Shown: positions 16,102-26,079 of the stretch, in pieces | How positions within the stretch are numbered: position 1 is the stretch's first letter | How the letters are laid out: each line of letters opens with the position of its first letter | Source: Bacteroidota bacterium | Lineage (GTDB): Bacteria > Bacteroidota > Bacteroidia > Flavobacteriales > Flavobacteriaceae | NCBI GenBank assembly: GCA_023386585.1 | Contig: JAEWJM010000028.1 | Location: forward strand, 100,069-164,068 | Reading direction: 5' to 3' | DNA length: 64,000 nt | Translations under genes and position numbers: made by a program | The notes under the pieces: model-generated | What the model saw: the letters and a program-made list of their open reading frames with translations, nothing else | The model's database searches: none | Told to the model about the DNA's origin: nothing

Positions 16102-17628
16102 ATGAAGACGATCAATGAGTTCCTGGAGCTGGCCGATTTTGAATCAGTACTATTCGACAATCATAAAATAGAAATTAGTCCCGCAGTGCTGGAGCGCACC
16201 ACCGACAGCTTCGAATTTTTAAAAGAATTCTCCGAAAATAAAATTATCTATGGTGTAAACACCGGGTTCGGCCCGATGGCGCAATACCGAATTAAAGACG
16301 AAGACCGGCTTCAGCTTCAGTTCAACCTGATACGAAGCCACTCGTCAGGGACAGGCAAACCACTTGACCCGGTTTATGTCAAAGCTTCAATCCTGGCGCG
16401 CTTGAATACGCTGTCCCTCGGAATGTCGGGCGTGCATCCGTCGCTGATCAACCTGATGGCCGAGCTGATCAACCGCGACATTACTCCGCTGATTTTTGAA
16501 CACGGCGGCGTGGGCGCAAGTGGCGATCTAGTGCAATTGGCTCATTTGGCGCTGGTCCTGATTGGCGAAGGCGAAGTTTTCTATAAAGGTGAAAGAATCC
16601 CGACTGCAACTGCCTTTGAAAAAGAAGGCCTTGAACCGATAAATGTCGAGATTCGCGAAGGTCTCGCACTGATGAACGGAACTTCGGTAATGACCGGAAT
16701 CGGTGTTGTTAATGTGCATTTTGCCAAAAAGCTTCTCGATTGGTCAATTATCAGTTCCTGCGCGATCAATGAGATCGTACAGGCGTATGATGATCATTAT
16801 TCTGCAGAATTGAATAATACCAAAAGGCATCGCGGACAACAGCTTGTCGCCCAACGCATGCGCGACGGACTCAAAGGCAGTTCGCTTATCCGCAAACGGG
16901 AAGAACACCTTTATTCGGGTGAAAATAATGAAGACGTTTTCAAGGAAAAAGTGCAGGAATATTATTCTTTGCGCTGCGTTCCGCAGATCCTCGGGCCGGT
17001 TCTCGACACAATCGATCATACCGCCGAAACCCTCGAAAACGAATTCAACTCGGCAAACGACAATCCCATCATCGACGTAAAAAACAAGCACGTTTACCAC
17101 GGAGGAAATTTCCATGGCGATTATATTGCGCTCGAAATGGACAAGCTGAAGATCGCAATTACAAAACTTACAATGCTCGCCGAGCGGCAGCTGAATTATT
17201 TGCTGAACTCTAAGATTAACGAAGTGCTTCCTCCATTCGCTAATCTGGGAACGCTGGGTTTCAACTTCGGGATGCAAGGCGTGCAATTTACAGCCGTGTC
17301 AACTACCGCTGAAAACCAGATGTTGTCCAATCCGATGTACGTCCACAGCATTCCCAACAATAACGACAACCAGGATATCGTGAGCATGGGAACGAATGCC
17401 GCCGTCATCACCGCAAAAGTCGTCGACAATGCGTTTGAAGTTCTTGCCATCGAAATGATCACCATCGTGCAATCGATTGACGCGCTCGAACAGAAAGACA
17501 AAATATCGCCGGTTACGCGCAAGATGTACGATACCATTCGCGAAATTGTGCCGGTTTTCAAGGAAGACATGGTCATGTATCCGATAATCCTGAAGGTCAA
17601 GGAAATGCTAAAATCAAAAACCATATAA
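16102..17628 (+). CDS. tyrosine ammonia-lyase (MIO aromatic ammonia-lyase)
   Basis: This 508-aa enzyme removes ammonia from L-tyrosine to give 4-coumarate, the starter of flexirubin's aryl polyene. The Ala-Ser-Gly triad that forms the MIO cofactor is in GGVGASGDLVQ (near residue 144-146). The substrate-selectivity loop reads LIRSHSSGTG, as I recall it in the characterised Flavobacterium johnsoniae enzyme, which it resembles along its whole length. Later landmarks are NSANDNPI and HGGNFHGDY. A histidine ammonia-lyase role is less likely given the cluster context. It is the first plus-strand gene of the cluster, with WG-repeat gene 19 bp downstream. Confidence 0.92.
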   Translation: MKTINEFLELADFESVLFDNHKIEISPAVLERTTDSFEFLKEFSENKIIYGVNTGFGPMAQYRIKDEDRLQLQFNLIRSHSSGTGKPLDPVYVKASILARLNTLSLGMSGVHPSLINLMAELINRDITPLIFEHGGVGASGDLVQLAHLALVLIGEGEVFYKGERIPTATAFEKEGLEPINVEIREGLALMNGTSVMTGIGVVNVHFAKKLLDWSIISSCAINEIVQAYDDHYSAELNNTKRHRGQQLVAQRMRDGLKGSSLIRKREEHLYSGENNEDVFKEKVQEYYSLRCVPQILGPVLDTIDHTAETLENEFNSANDNPIIDVKNKHVYHGGNFHGDYIALEMDKLKIAITKLTMLAERQLNYLLNSKINEVLPPFANLGTLGFNFGMQGVQFTAVSTTAENQMLSNPMYVHSIPNNNDNQDIVSMGTNAAVITAKVVDNAFEVLAIEMITIVQSIDALEQKDKISPVTRKMYDTIREIVPVFKEDMVMYPIILKVKEMLKSKTI

Positions 17629-17646
17629 CAAGCAATAATTACTATT

Positions 17647-18759
17647 ATGAAAAAACTTTTACTTTTTGCATTGATTTTTGTACAAATGGTAAGCGCTCAG
17701 GAGCTTGCGCTGGTCAGGAAAGACGGAAGGTTCGGATACGTGAATAAATCCGGTGAGTTCGTCATCCAGCCTAAATTCAAAACCGCCAAAAGTTTCTCTG
17801 ACGGTCTCGCAGCCGTTGAAGACAATAAAAAATGGGGTTTTATCAATCCGAAAGGCGAGTGGGTAATTCCGGCGACTTTTGACGATGCAAAATATTTTGA
17901 CAGCGGAATCTGCGTGGTGGCTAAAGACAAGCGGTGGTTCTACATCAACAAAAAAGGGGAAACGCTTCAAGGCCCGACAACAGATAAGATCTACGATTTC
18001 GAAGACGGAATTGCTTTCATCAAGATCGGTGATAAAATTGGCTTTATGGATTCAAAGTTTAAAATCATTCTCGAGCCAAAATACCAATTGATCAAATCGT
18101 TTGAAAATGGTTTTGCGCGTGTCAAAAACAACGATCGCTGGGGAATAATCGATCAATACGGAAAAGTCGTTGTCGAAGTGATCTATGATGAGGTTGGAAA
18201 CTTCTACAAAGGAACGACCTGGGCAAAGAATGGCGATACTTTCGGCCTGGTGACCAACGGAAAATTCCTTGCTCTTGACGGAGTGGATAAAATCTATGAT
18301 TTTTACAAGCAGGATCTGACTTACGCCCGGAAAAAAGACCGCGTGGGATTCATCGACCTGAAAGGGAATTGGGTAATCGAGCCAAAATTTGACAAAGCTC
18401 GCGCCTTTGTAAACAACCTTGCGCCGGTAGCCGTCGGAAAAAAATGGGGTTACATCAATACAAAGGGAACTTTTGTAATCGAACCTGCGTTTGACGATGC
18501 CGAAGTTTTCAGTCCGGACGGGTTGGCTCCTGTGCGCGAAAAGGACTGGGGTTTCATCAACGAAAGTGGGAAAGTGGTTATTCCAACCCAATACGGAATC
18601 ACTGCCGGAGGCTTGTTCTCAATTTTTAAAGACGAGGACAAAGGCTTCGTCAAAGGGATCGCAAGGGTGAAAAACGATAAAAAGTGGGGCTTCATCAATA
18701 AAGAAGGACAAGTGTTGGGCAACCAATGGTTTGAAAACGCGGAACTGTTCAATAAATAA
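17647..18759 (+). CDS. WG-repeat exported protein
   Basis: This 370-aa protein has a signal peptide (cut near VSAQ) followed by about ten WG repeats of the form KWGFINxxGxxVIxPxF, covering the whole mature part. WG repeats build a beta-rich surface used for protein binding. Its place between ammonia-lyase and ketoreductase suggests a structural or envelope role in pigment assembly, but no enzymatic function can be assigned. Confidence 0.85.
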   Translation: MKKLLLFALIFVQMVSAQELALVRKDGRFGYVNKSGEFVIQPKFKTAKSFSDGLAAVEDNKKWGFINPKGEWVIPATFDDAKYFDSGICVVAKDKRWFYINKKGETLQGPTTDKIYDFEDGIAFIKIGDKIGFMDSKFKIILEPKYQLIKSFENGFARVKNNDRWGIIDQYGKVVVEVIYDEVGNFYKGTTWAKNGDTFGLVTNGKFLALDGVDKIYDFYKQDLTYARKKDRVGFIDLKGNWVIEPKFDKARAFVNNLAPVAVGKKWGYINTKGTFVIEPAFDDAEVFSPDGLAPVREKDWGFINESGKVVIPTQYGITAGGLFSIFKDEDKGFVKGIARVKNDKKWGFINKEGQVLGNQWFENAELFNK

Positions 18760-18774
18760 AAACACAGATTGCTT

Positions 18775-19506
18775 ATGAAATGTGCATTGGTAACCGGAGG
18801 CTCGAGAGGAATTGGACGTGCAATTTGCAAACAGCTTGCAACCGACCTGAAGTATCATATCCTGATCAACTATCAGTCAAATAAAGCTGCTGCCGAAGAA
18901 ACGCTTGAACTTGTAAAACAAGCCGGCGCTTCAGGTGAAATCCTGCACTTTGATGTTGCCGATGCTGAAAGCGTACAATCCGCGCTCACGCAATGGCAAG
19001 AGAACAATCCGGCGGCACTTGTCGAGGTTATCGTCAACAATGCCGGAATCACGCGTGACGGACTTTTCATGTGGATGAGCCGCGAAGATTGGTCGGACGT
19101 CATCAACACAAGCCTCAACGGATTTTTCAATGTCACGAACTTTTTCATGCAAAAGATGCTTCGCAACAAATACGGACGGATCATCAACATGGCATCGGTT
19201 TCAGGTGTAAAAGGAACGCCGGGCCAAACCAATTATTCGGCGGCAAAAGGCGCTATAGTAGCCGCGACGAAAGCACTCGCGCAAGAAGTCGCCAAGCGGA
19301 ACATCACTGTGAACGCAGTTGCTCCGGGCTTCATCAGGACCGACATGACCGGGCAGCTCGACGAAAAAGAACTGGTAAAACTGGTGCCGGCAAACCGTTT
19401 TGGCGAACCAGAAGAAGTTGCCAACCTCGTTAGTTTCCTGGCTTCGGACAAAGCCGGTTACATCAACGGCGAAATCATAAATATCAACGGCGGAATATAT
19501 TCATAG
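18775..19506 (+). CDS. 3-oxoacyl-ACP reductase (FabG-like)
   Basis: This is a 243-aa short-chain dehydrogenase that reduces beta-ketoacyl-ACP to beta-hydroxyacyl-ACP with NADPH during polyene extension. It has the nucleotide-binding motif GGSRGIG at the N terminus, NNAG in the middle, catalytic Ser in MASVSG and Tyr-x3-Lys in NYSAAKGA. The ATG at 18775 was taken as start rather than the TTG two codons upstream. It is the only ketoreductase seen in the cluster. Confidence 0.9.
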   Translation: MKCALVTGGSRGIGRAICKQLATDLKYHILINYQSNKAAAEETLELVKQAGASGEILHFDVADAESVQSALTQWQENNPAALVEVIVNNAGITRDGLFMWMSREDWSDVINTSLNGFFNVTNFFMQKMLRNKYGRIINMASVSGVKGTPGQTNYSAAKGAIVAATKALAQEVAKRNITVNAVAPGFIRTDMTGQLDEKELVKLVPANRFGEPEEVANLVSFLASDKAGYINGEIININGGIYS

Positions 19507-19510
19507 ATTA

Positions 19511-20746
19511 ATGAGCAGAAGAGTTGTCATAACAGGGATGGGAATTTATTCCTGCATTGGGACATCATTGGATGAGGTAAAGGAGTCACTTTACCGCGGG
19601 AAATCGGGAATTCAGCTTGATGAAGAACGTACGGCTTTTGGATTCAGGTCCGCTTTGACGGGAATGGTTCCACGGCCCGACTTAAAGGAACTGCTGAACC
19701 GCCGGCAACGCATAAGCATTGGCGAAGAAACCGAATACGCCTACATGGCAACGATCGAAGCTTTGAGAAATGCGGGAATTGAGGATTCTTTTTTTGATTC
19801 GAATGAGGTCGGAATCATGTACGGAAACGACAGCGTTTCCAAAGCAATCATTGAGGCAACCGACATCATCCGTGAGAAAAAGGACACCGCGCTTATCGGC
19901 TCGGGTGCAATTTTTAAGTCGATGAACTCAACCGTGACAATGAACTTGTCAACGATTTTCCGCCTTCGCGGGGTAAATCTTACGGTCAGCGCGGCCTGTG
20001 CCAGCGGATCACATTCTATCGGGTTAGCCTATTTCCTGATCAAGAACGGATTTCAGGACATGATCATTTCAGGTGGCGCGCAGGAAATCAATAAATATGC
20101 GATGAGCAGCTTTGACGGACTTGGCGTATTTTCCCCGCGAGAAGAAGATCCCGCAAAAGCCTCACGGCCATTCGATTCGGCCCGTGATGGCCTGGTTCCA
20201 AGCGGCGGTGGCGCAACATTGATCCTTGAAAGCTACGAATCAGCGGTGAAACGCGGCGCAACGATTATCGCTGAAGTTTGTGGTTACGGATTTTCGTCAA
20301 ACGGCGGACATATATCAACTCCAAATGTCGACGGGCCGTCAACGGCAATGCGGCGGGCTCTGGAGGACGCAGGCGTGAATCCATCAGAAATCGATTATAT
20401 TAACGCACATGCCACTTCAACACCGGTTGGCGATGCGAACGAAGCAAAAGCCATTGTTGAGGTATTTGGCGAGAGCGGGCCGTACGTCAGCTCGACGAAA
20501 TCCATGACCGGCCACGAATGCTGGATGGCGGGCGCAAGCGAAGTGATTTATTCGATATTGATGATGCAGAATTCGTTCATCGCACCTAATGTAAATCTCG
20601 AAAATCCAGATGCCGATTCGTCCAAATTAAATCTCGTGAAAACAACCTTAAATAAAAAAATAGACATATTTTTGTCAAATTCCTTCGGATTTGGCGGTAC
20701 AAATTCGGCATTAGTTGTAAAAAAGTTTAAAGAGAGCGATGAATAA
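19511..20746 (+). CDS. beta-ketoacyl-ACP synthase I/II-like (KS1)
   Basis: This 411-aa ketosynthase has a complete Cys-His-His triad: SAACASGSH (Cys), NAHATST (His) and MTGHECWMAGASE (His). The C-terminal SNSFGFGGTNS motif is also present. It probably carries out condensations on ACP-bound intermediates, either for the aryl polyene or for a fatty precursor of the dialkylresorcinol. Its stop overlaps the start of the ACP gene by 8 bp, indicating coupled translation. Confidence 0.9.
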   Translation: MSRRVVITGMGIYSCIGTSLDEVKESLYRGKSGIQLDEERTAFGFRSALTGMVPRPDLKELLNRRQRISIGEETEYAYMATIEALRNAGIEDSFFDSNEVGIMYGNDSVSKAIIEATDIIREKKDTALIGSGAIFKSMNSTVTMNLSTIFRLRGVNLTVSAACASGSHSIGLAYFLIKNGFQDMIISGGAQEINKYAMSSFDGLGVFSPREEDPAKASRPFDSARDGLVPSGGGATLILESYESAVKRGATIIAEVCGYGFSSNGGHISTPNVDGPSTAMRRALEDAGVNPSEIDYINAHATSTPVGDANEAKAIVEVFGESGPYVSSTKSMTGHECWMAGASEVIYSILMMQNSFIAPNVNLENPDADSSKLNLVKTTLNKKIDIFLSNSFGFGGTNSALVVKKFKESDE

Positions 20747-20990
20747 AGAAGAAATTATAGAGAAGATAAACGGTTTTTTGGCTGACGAATTTGAAGTTGA
20801 TGCAAATGATATAACTCCTGAAGCTAACCTGAAAGACACTCTTGGACTTGACAGTCTTGACTATGTGGATCTGGTAGTTTCGATCGAATCGAATTTCGGC
20901 GTGAAACTCGTTGAAGCCGACTTCGTTGGAGTCGCGTCTTTCCAAAGTTTCTACGACCTGATCGAGAATAAGATTAAAGCATTGAAATAA
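20739..20990 (+). CDS. acyl carrier protein (ACP1)
   Basis: This is an 83-aa acidic, helical carrier. The phosphopantetheine attachment Ser is in LGLDSLDYVDL (about Ser37). It overlaps KS1 and is followed 3 nt later by the acyltransferase gene. It is one of two ACPs in the cluster and likely carries growing polyene or starter units. Confidence 0.92.
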   Translation: MNKEEIIEKINGFLADEFEVDANDITPEANLKDTLGLDSLDYVDLVVSIESNFGVKLVEADFVGVASFQSFYDLIENKIKALK

Positions 20991-20993
20991 TAA

Positions 20994-21881
20994 ATGAGCG
21001 AATGGGACGGCAAGTCTAAAGGTACCGTCTTAGGGTACAGGATCTTTGTCTTTTTTATCAGGAATATCGGGATCCGCTCAGCTTACTTCATCCTTTATTT
21101 TGTTGCGGCCTATTATTTTCTTTTCCTGAAGAAAAGCAACAGGGCAATCTATGCCTATTTCCGCCATCGCCACGGTTACTCTGACTGGCGGGCGCGCGTC
21201 AACGTTTATAAAAGTTATTATTGCTTCGGACAGACATTGATCGACAAGGTTTCGATTGCTGCCGGAATGCGCAACAAGTTTACCTACGAATTTGACGGGG
21301 TCGAAATATTGCTGCGGCTCCTCGAGCAAAAACAAGGCGCGGTTTTAATCAGTGCGCACGTCGGTAATTTTGAAATTGCCGAATTTTTCTTCAGTGAACT
21401 CGACCTCGATTTCAGAATTAATCTCGTAACGACCGATCTCGAACATTCCGCGATCAAATCCTACCTGGAAAGCATCAGCAAGAAATCCTCAATCCGATTC
21501 ATAATCATCAAAGACGACCTTTCGCATATCTTCGAAATCAACGGCGCCTTGACCCGAAACGAACTCGTTTGCTTTACCGGCGATCGTTATTTTGAAGGCG
21601 TGAAATTTCTCACACACGATTTCCTCGGCGCCGAAGCTGCATTTCCTGCGGGGCCATTCCTGATCGCTTCAAGGCTTAAAGTTCCCGTTGTGTTTGTGTA
21701 TGTAATGAAGGAACGCAACCAGCATTACCATTTGTTTGCTCGCGAAGCCGAAGTAAAACACCGCGACGAACGTGCGCTGCTTAAAGCCTACGTCAATAGC
21801 GTCGAGTCAATTGTGCGCCGATATCCGTTGCAGTGGTTCAATTATTTTGATTTTTGGAAAAAACCGTCGGCAAATCCCTGA
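20994..21881 (+). CDS. LpxL/HtrB-like acyltransferase
   Basis: This 295-aa membrane-associated acyltransferase has an N-terminal hydrophobic segment (~residues 20-45) and the HX4E motif of the lipid A acyltransferase family (HVGNFE, near residue 122). It lies directly after an ACP gene, not with lipid A genes, so it probably transfers an acyl chain from ACP in pigment assembly, such as esterifying the dialkylresorcinol. The exact substrate is unknown. Confidence 0.85.
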   Translation: MSEWDGKSKGTVLGYRIFVFFIRNIGIRSAYFILYFVAAYYFLFLKKSNRAIYAYFRHRHGYSDWRARVNVYKSYYCFGQTLIDKVSIAAGMRNKFTYEFDGVEILLRLLEQKQGAVLISAHVGNFEIAEFFFSELDLDFRINLVTTDLEHSAIKSYLESISKKSSIRFIIIKDDLSHIFEINGALTRNELVCFTGDRYFEGVKFLTHDFLGAEAAFPAGPFLIASRLKVPVVFVYVMKERNQHYHLFAREAEVKHRDERALLKAYVNSVESIVRRYPLQWFNYFDFWKKPSANP

Positions 21882-21888
21882 TCGAATT

Positions 21889-23568
21889 ATGGCATCCAAA
21901 TGTCCAAAACCACAAACTATGGAGCAATTTGATACAATCGTAATCGGATCAGGAGTAGGCGGACTTGCGGCAGCAATTTGCCTTACACGCGCCGGCCAAA
22001 GGGTTCTTGTGCTCGAACAACATTATGTGCCGGGCGGCTGGAGCCACAGCTTTACCCTGAACGGACAACGGTTTAGCCCCGGCGTGCATTATGTTGGCCT
22101 GCTCGAAGACGGTAAGTCGACTAATGAACTTTATCGCGGCCTAGGCATCGCAAACGATCTCGTCTTTTTCAAACTTAATCCGAAAGCTTACGAACACTGC
22201 CTGATCAATGGCGAACAGTTCGACCTTCCTGCCGGAATTGAAAATCTCAAAAATACGCTTTGTGCAAAATTTCCACACGAGCGCAAGGGAATTATAAAAT
22301 ATTTGAAACTGGTCGAAAACGTAAGCCTGGAACTTCAATTAATGCCGAAACTCAAAGGTTTATGGCAACAGATAACCGTTCCGTTTCGGACGAAGAATTT
22401 TGGAAAGACAGCGCTTTTTCCACTAAAAAAAGTCATCGGATGGTATATCAAAGATCCGATGCTGAAGGCTGTACTTAATATCCAATGTGGCGATCACGGG
22501 CTTCCGCCAAAAACAGCGTGTTTTCCGGTTCATTGTAGCGTCATGAGCCATTATTTCGATGGTGGATATTATCCGATGGGCGGCGGCGGCGGACTCGTGA
22601 AGGCGATGACGAATGCCGTAAAGCGCTATGGCGGCGAGGTTCGCGTAAAACAAGCGGTCGATAAGATCATTGTTGGGAATAATCAGGCGAAAGGTGTTGT
22701 TTTAAAAGACGGCACAAAAATTTTCGCAAAAAACATACTTTCGAACGCCGATCCGTCAACTACATATCTCGATTTGATAGGGAAAGAACATCTGGGCAAA
22801 AAACTACAGAAAAAACTCGCAGGAACGAAATATTCGGTGACTTCATTGATTCTTTTCCTGACCTTGGATATTGATGTTACGCTGTACGGAGTTGATTCTG
22901 GGAATATTTGGATGATGGCTTCGGACGATCTTGATGCCAACTTCGAATCCCTGATGAATACTGAAATTACAAGCGGCGAATCGTTTCCTGCAGTCTTTAT
23001 CAGTTGCACGACTCTTAAAGATCCGGTCAGCTTTAACGGGCGTTACCACAATTTCGAAATCGTAACCTATGTCAATTACGACAGTCTGGAAAAATTCAAC
23101 GGATTGGAAGATTATCATAGTCCGCAGTATGCGGATTTCAAACAAAGAGTGATTTCGAAGCTGCTGAATAATCTCGCGCAGGTGATTCCAACGGTAAAAG
23201 AGCATGTTGTCCAGGCCGAACTCGGAACACCAAAAACAAATCAATTTTACATCAATGCGACCCGCGGAAACGTTTACGGCACCGAAAAGATCCTTAGGCA
23301 GGTTGGGCCATTTTCGTTTAAAAACAAATCTGAAATTGAAAATCTCTACCTCTGCGGCGCGAGCACGTTGTCTCACGGCGTAGGCGGTGCGACCAATTCC
23401 GGAGTAATGGCTGCAGCAAGCATATTGCAATGTCACTACGAGGATTTGCTGGTTGGCGATCCGGATCAAAAACTTCGCATTTATGATGCCGACGATCCTG
23501 AATCGTGGCCTGATTGGGTGCATGTTAAAAGGTCGGATAAGGTCAGGACCTTTAAAGAAATTGGTTAA
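21889..23568 (+). CDS. FAD-dependent phytoene-desaturase/CrtISO-like oxidoreductase
   Basis: This 559-aa flavoprotein has a dinucleotide-binding fold at its start (IVIGSGVGGLAAA) and a C-terminal FAD segment (GVGGATNSGVMAAASIL). It belongs to the carotenoid desaturase / retinol saturase superfamily. In the pigment cluster it may isomerise or oxidise the polyene. The start is ambiguous: ATG at 21889, or ATG at 21919 (MEQFDTIVIG), which fits homologues better. A second member lies at 43531. Confidence 0.85.
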   Translation: MASKCPKPQTMEQFDTIVIGSGVGGLAAAICLTRAGQRVLVLEQHYVPGGWSHSFTLNGQRFSPGVHYVGLLEDGKSTNELYRGLGIANDLVFFKLNPKAYEHCLINGEQFDLPAGIENLKNTLCAKFPHERKGIIKYLKLVENVSLELQLMPKLKGLWQQITVPFRTKNFGKTALFPLKKVIGWYIKDPMLKAVLNIQCGDHGLPPKTACFPVHCSVMSHYFDGGYYPMGGGGGLVKAMTNAVKRYGGEVRVKQAVDKIIVGNNQAKGVVLKDGTKIFAKNILSNADPSTTYLDLIGKEHLGKKLQKKLAGTKYSVTSLILFLTLDIDVTLYGVDSGNIWMMASDDLDANFESLMNTEITSGESFPAVFISCTTLKDPVSFNGRYHNFEIVTYVNYDSLEKFNGLEDYHSPQYADFKQRVISKLLNNLAQVIPTVKEHVVQAELGTPKTNQFYINATRGNVYGTEKILRQVGPFSFKNKSEIENLYLCGASTLSHGVGGATNSGVMAAASILQCHYEDLLVGDPDQKLRIYDADDPESWPDWVHVKRSDKVRTFKEIG

Positions 23569-23601
23569 TTTCGCACCCAGTTTCAAGCAAATATAACTAG
23601 C

Positions 23602-24513
23602 GTGACAAATGTTCTTGTAGTTTATTATAGCCAATCGGGGCAATTGAAGGAAATCGCAAACCAGATTACCGCTCCACTGGCATCCAGTGAAGATATCAAC
23701 CTGGTTTTTCACCGCATCACGCCAGTTCGAGGGTTTCCTTTCCCGTGGACAAAGAAAAAATTTTTTGATGTATTTCCTGAATCGTTCCGGCAGGTTCCGT
23801 GTTCACTAAAACCGGTTCCGACTCAGATTCTTGAGCAGAAATACGACCTTGTTCTCCTTTGCTACACCGTTTGGTACCTTTCGCCGTCAATTCCTGTAAA
23901 CTCGTTTTTGAAAAGTCCGGAAGCCGCACAGCTGCTAAACGGCGTGCCTGTTATCACGATAAGCGGATCGCGCAACATGTGGTTTATGGCTCAGGAAAAA
24001 GTGAAAGCGCTTCTGTCGGCAAACAACGCTAAATTAAAAGGAAATATCGCCTTGGTTGACCGAGCTGCAAATCTTGTCAGCGTCGTGACGATCGTCCGTT
24101 GGATGTTTTCCGGGATGAAAAAACGGCATCTTGGGATTTTTCCGCTTCCCGGCGTATCCGAAAAAGACATTACAGATTCGAAACGTTTTGGCAGATTGAT
24201 TTTGCGCGCACTGGAAGAGGGAAAGTTAGATACGCTCCAGCCAAAATTGGTCCGCTCGGGAGCAGTAAAAATCAGTTCCTATCTCCTCCGTGTTGACAAA
24301 ACTGCAAATAAAATTTTTAAAAAATGGTCCGCACTGATCGCATCGAAGAAGCGGTCTCGACGCACCTGGCTTAAGGTTTTTAATATTTATTTGTTGCTTG
24401 CAATTTGGTTAATATCGCCAATAGTCTATATCTTGCACGCCATTACTTATCCGTTTCAAATTCGGAAAATAAAGAAACAAACCGCTTATTTTCAAGGGGT
24501 TTACCAACAATAA
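23602..24513 (+). CDS. darA: dialkylresorcinol-forming enzyme DarA (flavodoxin-like)
   Basis: This 303-aa protein begins with GTG. The N-terminal half is a flavodoxin-type FMN fold (VLVVYYSQSGQLKEIANQI), and a hydrophobic helix lies near residues 255-275. The next gene is a KASIII-like DarB, and the DarA/DarB pair is the hallmark of dialkylresorcinol synthesis. DarB joins two beta-keto acyl thioesters to a cyclic intermediate, which DarA aromatises to the resorcinol. The start codon is 34 nt after the preceding stop. Confidence 0.87.
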   Translation: MTNVLVVYYSQSGQLKEIANQITAPLASSEDINLVFHRITPVRGFPFPWTKKKFFDVFPESFRQVPCSLKPVPTQILEQKYDLVLLCYTVWYLSPSIPVNSFLKSPEAAQLLNGVPVITISGSRNMWFMAQEKVKALLSANNAKLKGNIALVDRAANLVSVVTIVRWMFSGMKKRHLGIFPLPGVSEKDITDSKRFGRLILRALEEGKLDTLQPKLVRSGAVKISSYLLRVDKTANKIFKKWSALIASKKRSRRTWLKVFNIYLLLAIWLISPIVYILHAITYPFQIRKIKKQTAYFQGVYQQ

Positions 24514-24514
24514 T

Positions 24515-25648
24515 ATGTTTGACGTCTATATAACAAAAACAGGGAAATTTCTGCCGAATGAACCTATTTCCAACGATGAAATGGAATCGTATCTTGGGAT
24601 GATAAACGAAGCGGCTTCGAAAGCGCGGCGCCTTGTTTTACGAAATAACAAAATTGTCAGCCGCTATTACGCGATCGACAAGAATGGCAGCAGCACGCAT
24701 TCAAATGCCGAGTTGACCCGCAACGCTGTCGAAAAGCTCTTTGACGGTCATTTTGCGTCCAAAGACATGCAATTGCTGTCATGTGGAACGGCCACGCCAG
24801 ACTCGTTTTTGCCGTCGCATGCGGCAATGGTGCACGGACTCCTGAAAAATCATTCGGTCGAGTTAAATTCATCAACGGGAATCTGTTGCGCAGGAATGAA
24901 TTCTCTGAAATACGGCTTTTTATCCGTGCGTTCCGGAAATACTGAAAACGCCGTCTGCACCGGTTCCGAGAAAGTTTCAACATGGATGCTTTCAAGTAAA
25001 TACGAACAGGAAGTCGACAATCTGAAAAAACTCGAAGAACAGCCCGTGATTGCCTTCCGGAAAGATTTTTTGCGATGGATGCTTTCCGACGGAGCAGGAG
25101 CAATGCTGCTCGAAAATAAGCCGTCCGGCGACGTTTCGCTGAAAATCGAATGGATGGAGTCGTTTTCGTATGCGCACCAACTCGAAGCGTGCATGTATGC
25201 CGGCGGCGATAAAATTGCCGATGGAACTATAAAATCCTGGAGCGAATACCGTCCCGAAGAATGGATAACCGAATCAATTTTTTCAATAAAGCAGGACGTA
25301 AAGCTGCTTGACGAGCATATTCTGGTAAAAGGCGCTGAAAGCATGAGCGCGGCGTTGGCAAAACACAATGTAAAATCGAGCGAAATCGATTACTTCGTAC
25401 CGCACGTGTCATCTCACTATTTTGTTCAAGGCCTGAGGAATGCGCTTGACGAAAAAGGTGTTGGCGTTCCCACCGAAAACTGGTTTATGAACCTTTCGCG
25501 CGTCGGAAATGTCGGCTCAGCTTCTATTTACCTGGCACTTGAAGAGCTGATGAATTCCGCAAGCCTGCAAAAAGGCCAGAAAATCTTATTGTCTGTTCCT
25601 GAAAGCGGCCGATTTTCGTATGCGTATGCTTATTTAACCGTTTGCTAA
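24515..25648 (+). CDS. darB: dialkylresorcinol ketosynthase DarB (KASIII-like)
   Basis: This 377-aa FabH-like ketosynthase has a Cys in SSTGICCAGMNSL, His in YFVPHVSSHYF and Asn in SRVGNVGSAS, giving the KASIII catalytic set. It condenses and cyclises two acyl thioesters on the way to dialkylresorcinol. It begins 1 nt after darA and its stop shares bases with the next start (TAATG). True FabH in this window is at 61531, supporting a specialised role here. Confidence 0.87.
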   Translation: MFDVYITKTGKFLPNEPISNDEMESYLGMINEAASKARRLVLRNNKIVSRYYAIDKNGSSTHSNAELTRNAVEKLFDGHFASKDMQLLSCGTATPDSFLPSHAAMVHGLLKNHSVELNSSTGICCAGMNSLKYGFLSVRSGNTENAVCTGSEKVSTWMLSSKYEQEVDNLKKLEEQPVIAFRKDFLRWMLSDGAGAMLLENKPSGDVSLKIEWMESFSYAHQLEACMYAGGDKIADGTIKSWSEYRPEEWITESIFSIKQDVKLLDEHILVKGAESMSAALAKHNVKSSEIDYFVPHVSSHYFVQGLRNALDEKGVGVPTENWFMNLSRVGNVGSASIYLALEELMNSASLQKGQKILLSVPESGRFSYAYAYLTVC

Positions 25649-26079
25649 TGGAATCCAAACAAACACATACCAAAGAATTCGTTCAGCAATTGATCCCGCA
25701 AAAGTGGCCGTTCGTAATGGTCGACGCGCTGCATTCCTATTCAGAAACAGAGATTGTTTCCGGACTCGAAATAGCTGAGGACAATCTGTTCGTGCGCGAT
25801 TCCCGCCTTGCCGAAGCCGGGTTGGTTGAACACATGGCGCAATCGGTTGCACTGCACACCGGCTACCAATTTTTCCTGCGCAATGAGCCCGCACCAACGG
25901 GTTATATCGGGGCAATAAGCTCAATATCGATTCAGCGATTGCCGGAATTGGGCGAAAAAGTTATTACAACAGTCCGAATCCTGCAGGAATTTGGCGGAAT
26001 TACGCTGGTTGACATTTCATCAAAGATCGGCGATGAGGAAATTGCTGTCGGACAAATGAAAACCGTGCTCGCAAAATAA
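25648..26079 (+). CDS. hotdog-fold dehydratase-like protein A (lacks catalytic His)
   Basis: This is a 143-aa FabZ/ApeI-type hotdog protein. At the place where FabZ has PHRPPF, it reads PQKWPFVMVD, so the catalytic His is missing; the Glu-containing helix EAGLVEHMAQS is kept. The following gene encodes a full-motif relative, so the two probably form a heterodimer in which one subunit supplies the His. Start at 25648, overlapping the darB stop. Confidence 0.75.
   Translation: MESKQTHTKEFVQQLIPQKWPFVMVDALHSYSETEIVSGLEIAEDNLFVRDSRLAEAGLVEHMAQSVALHTGYQFFLRNEPAPTGYIGAISSISIQRLPELGEKVITTVRILQEFGGITLVDISSKIGDEEIAVGQMKTVLAK

Noticed and set aside
22843..23712. A 289-aa minus-strand frame opposite the desaturase-like gene
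   Set aside because: It is antisense to a well-supported FAD enzyme and resembles no family.
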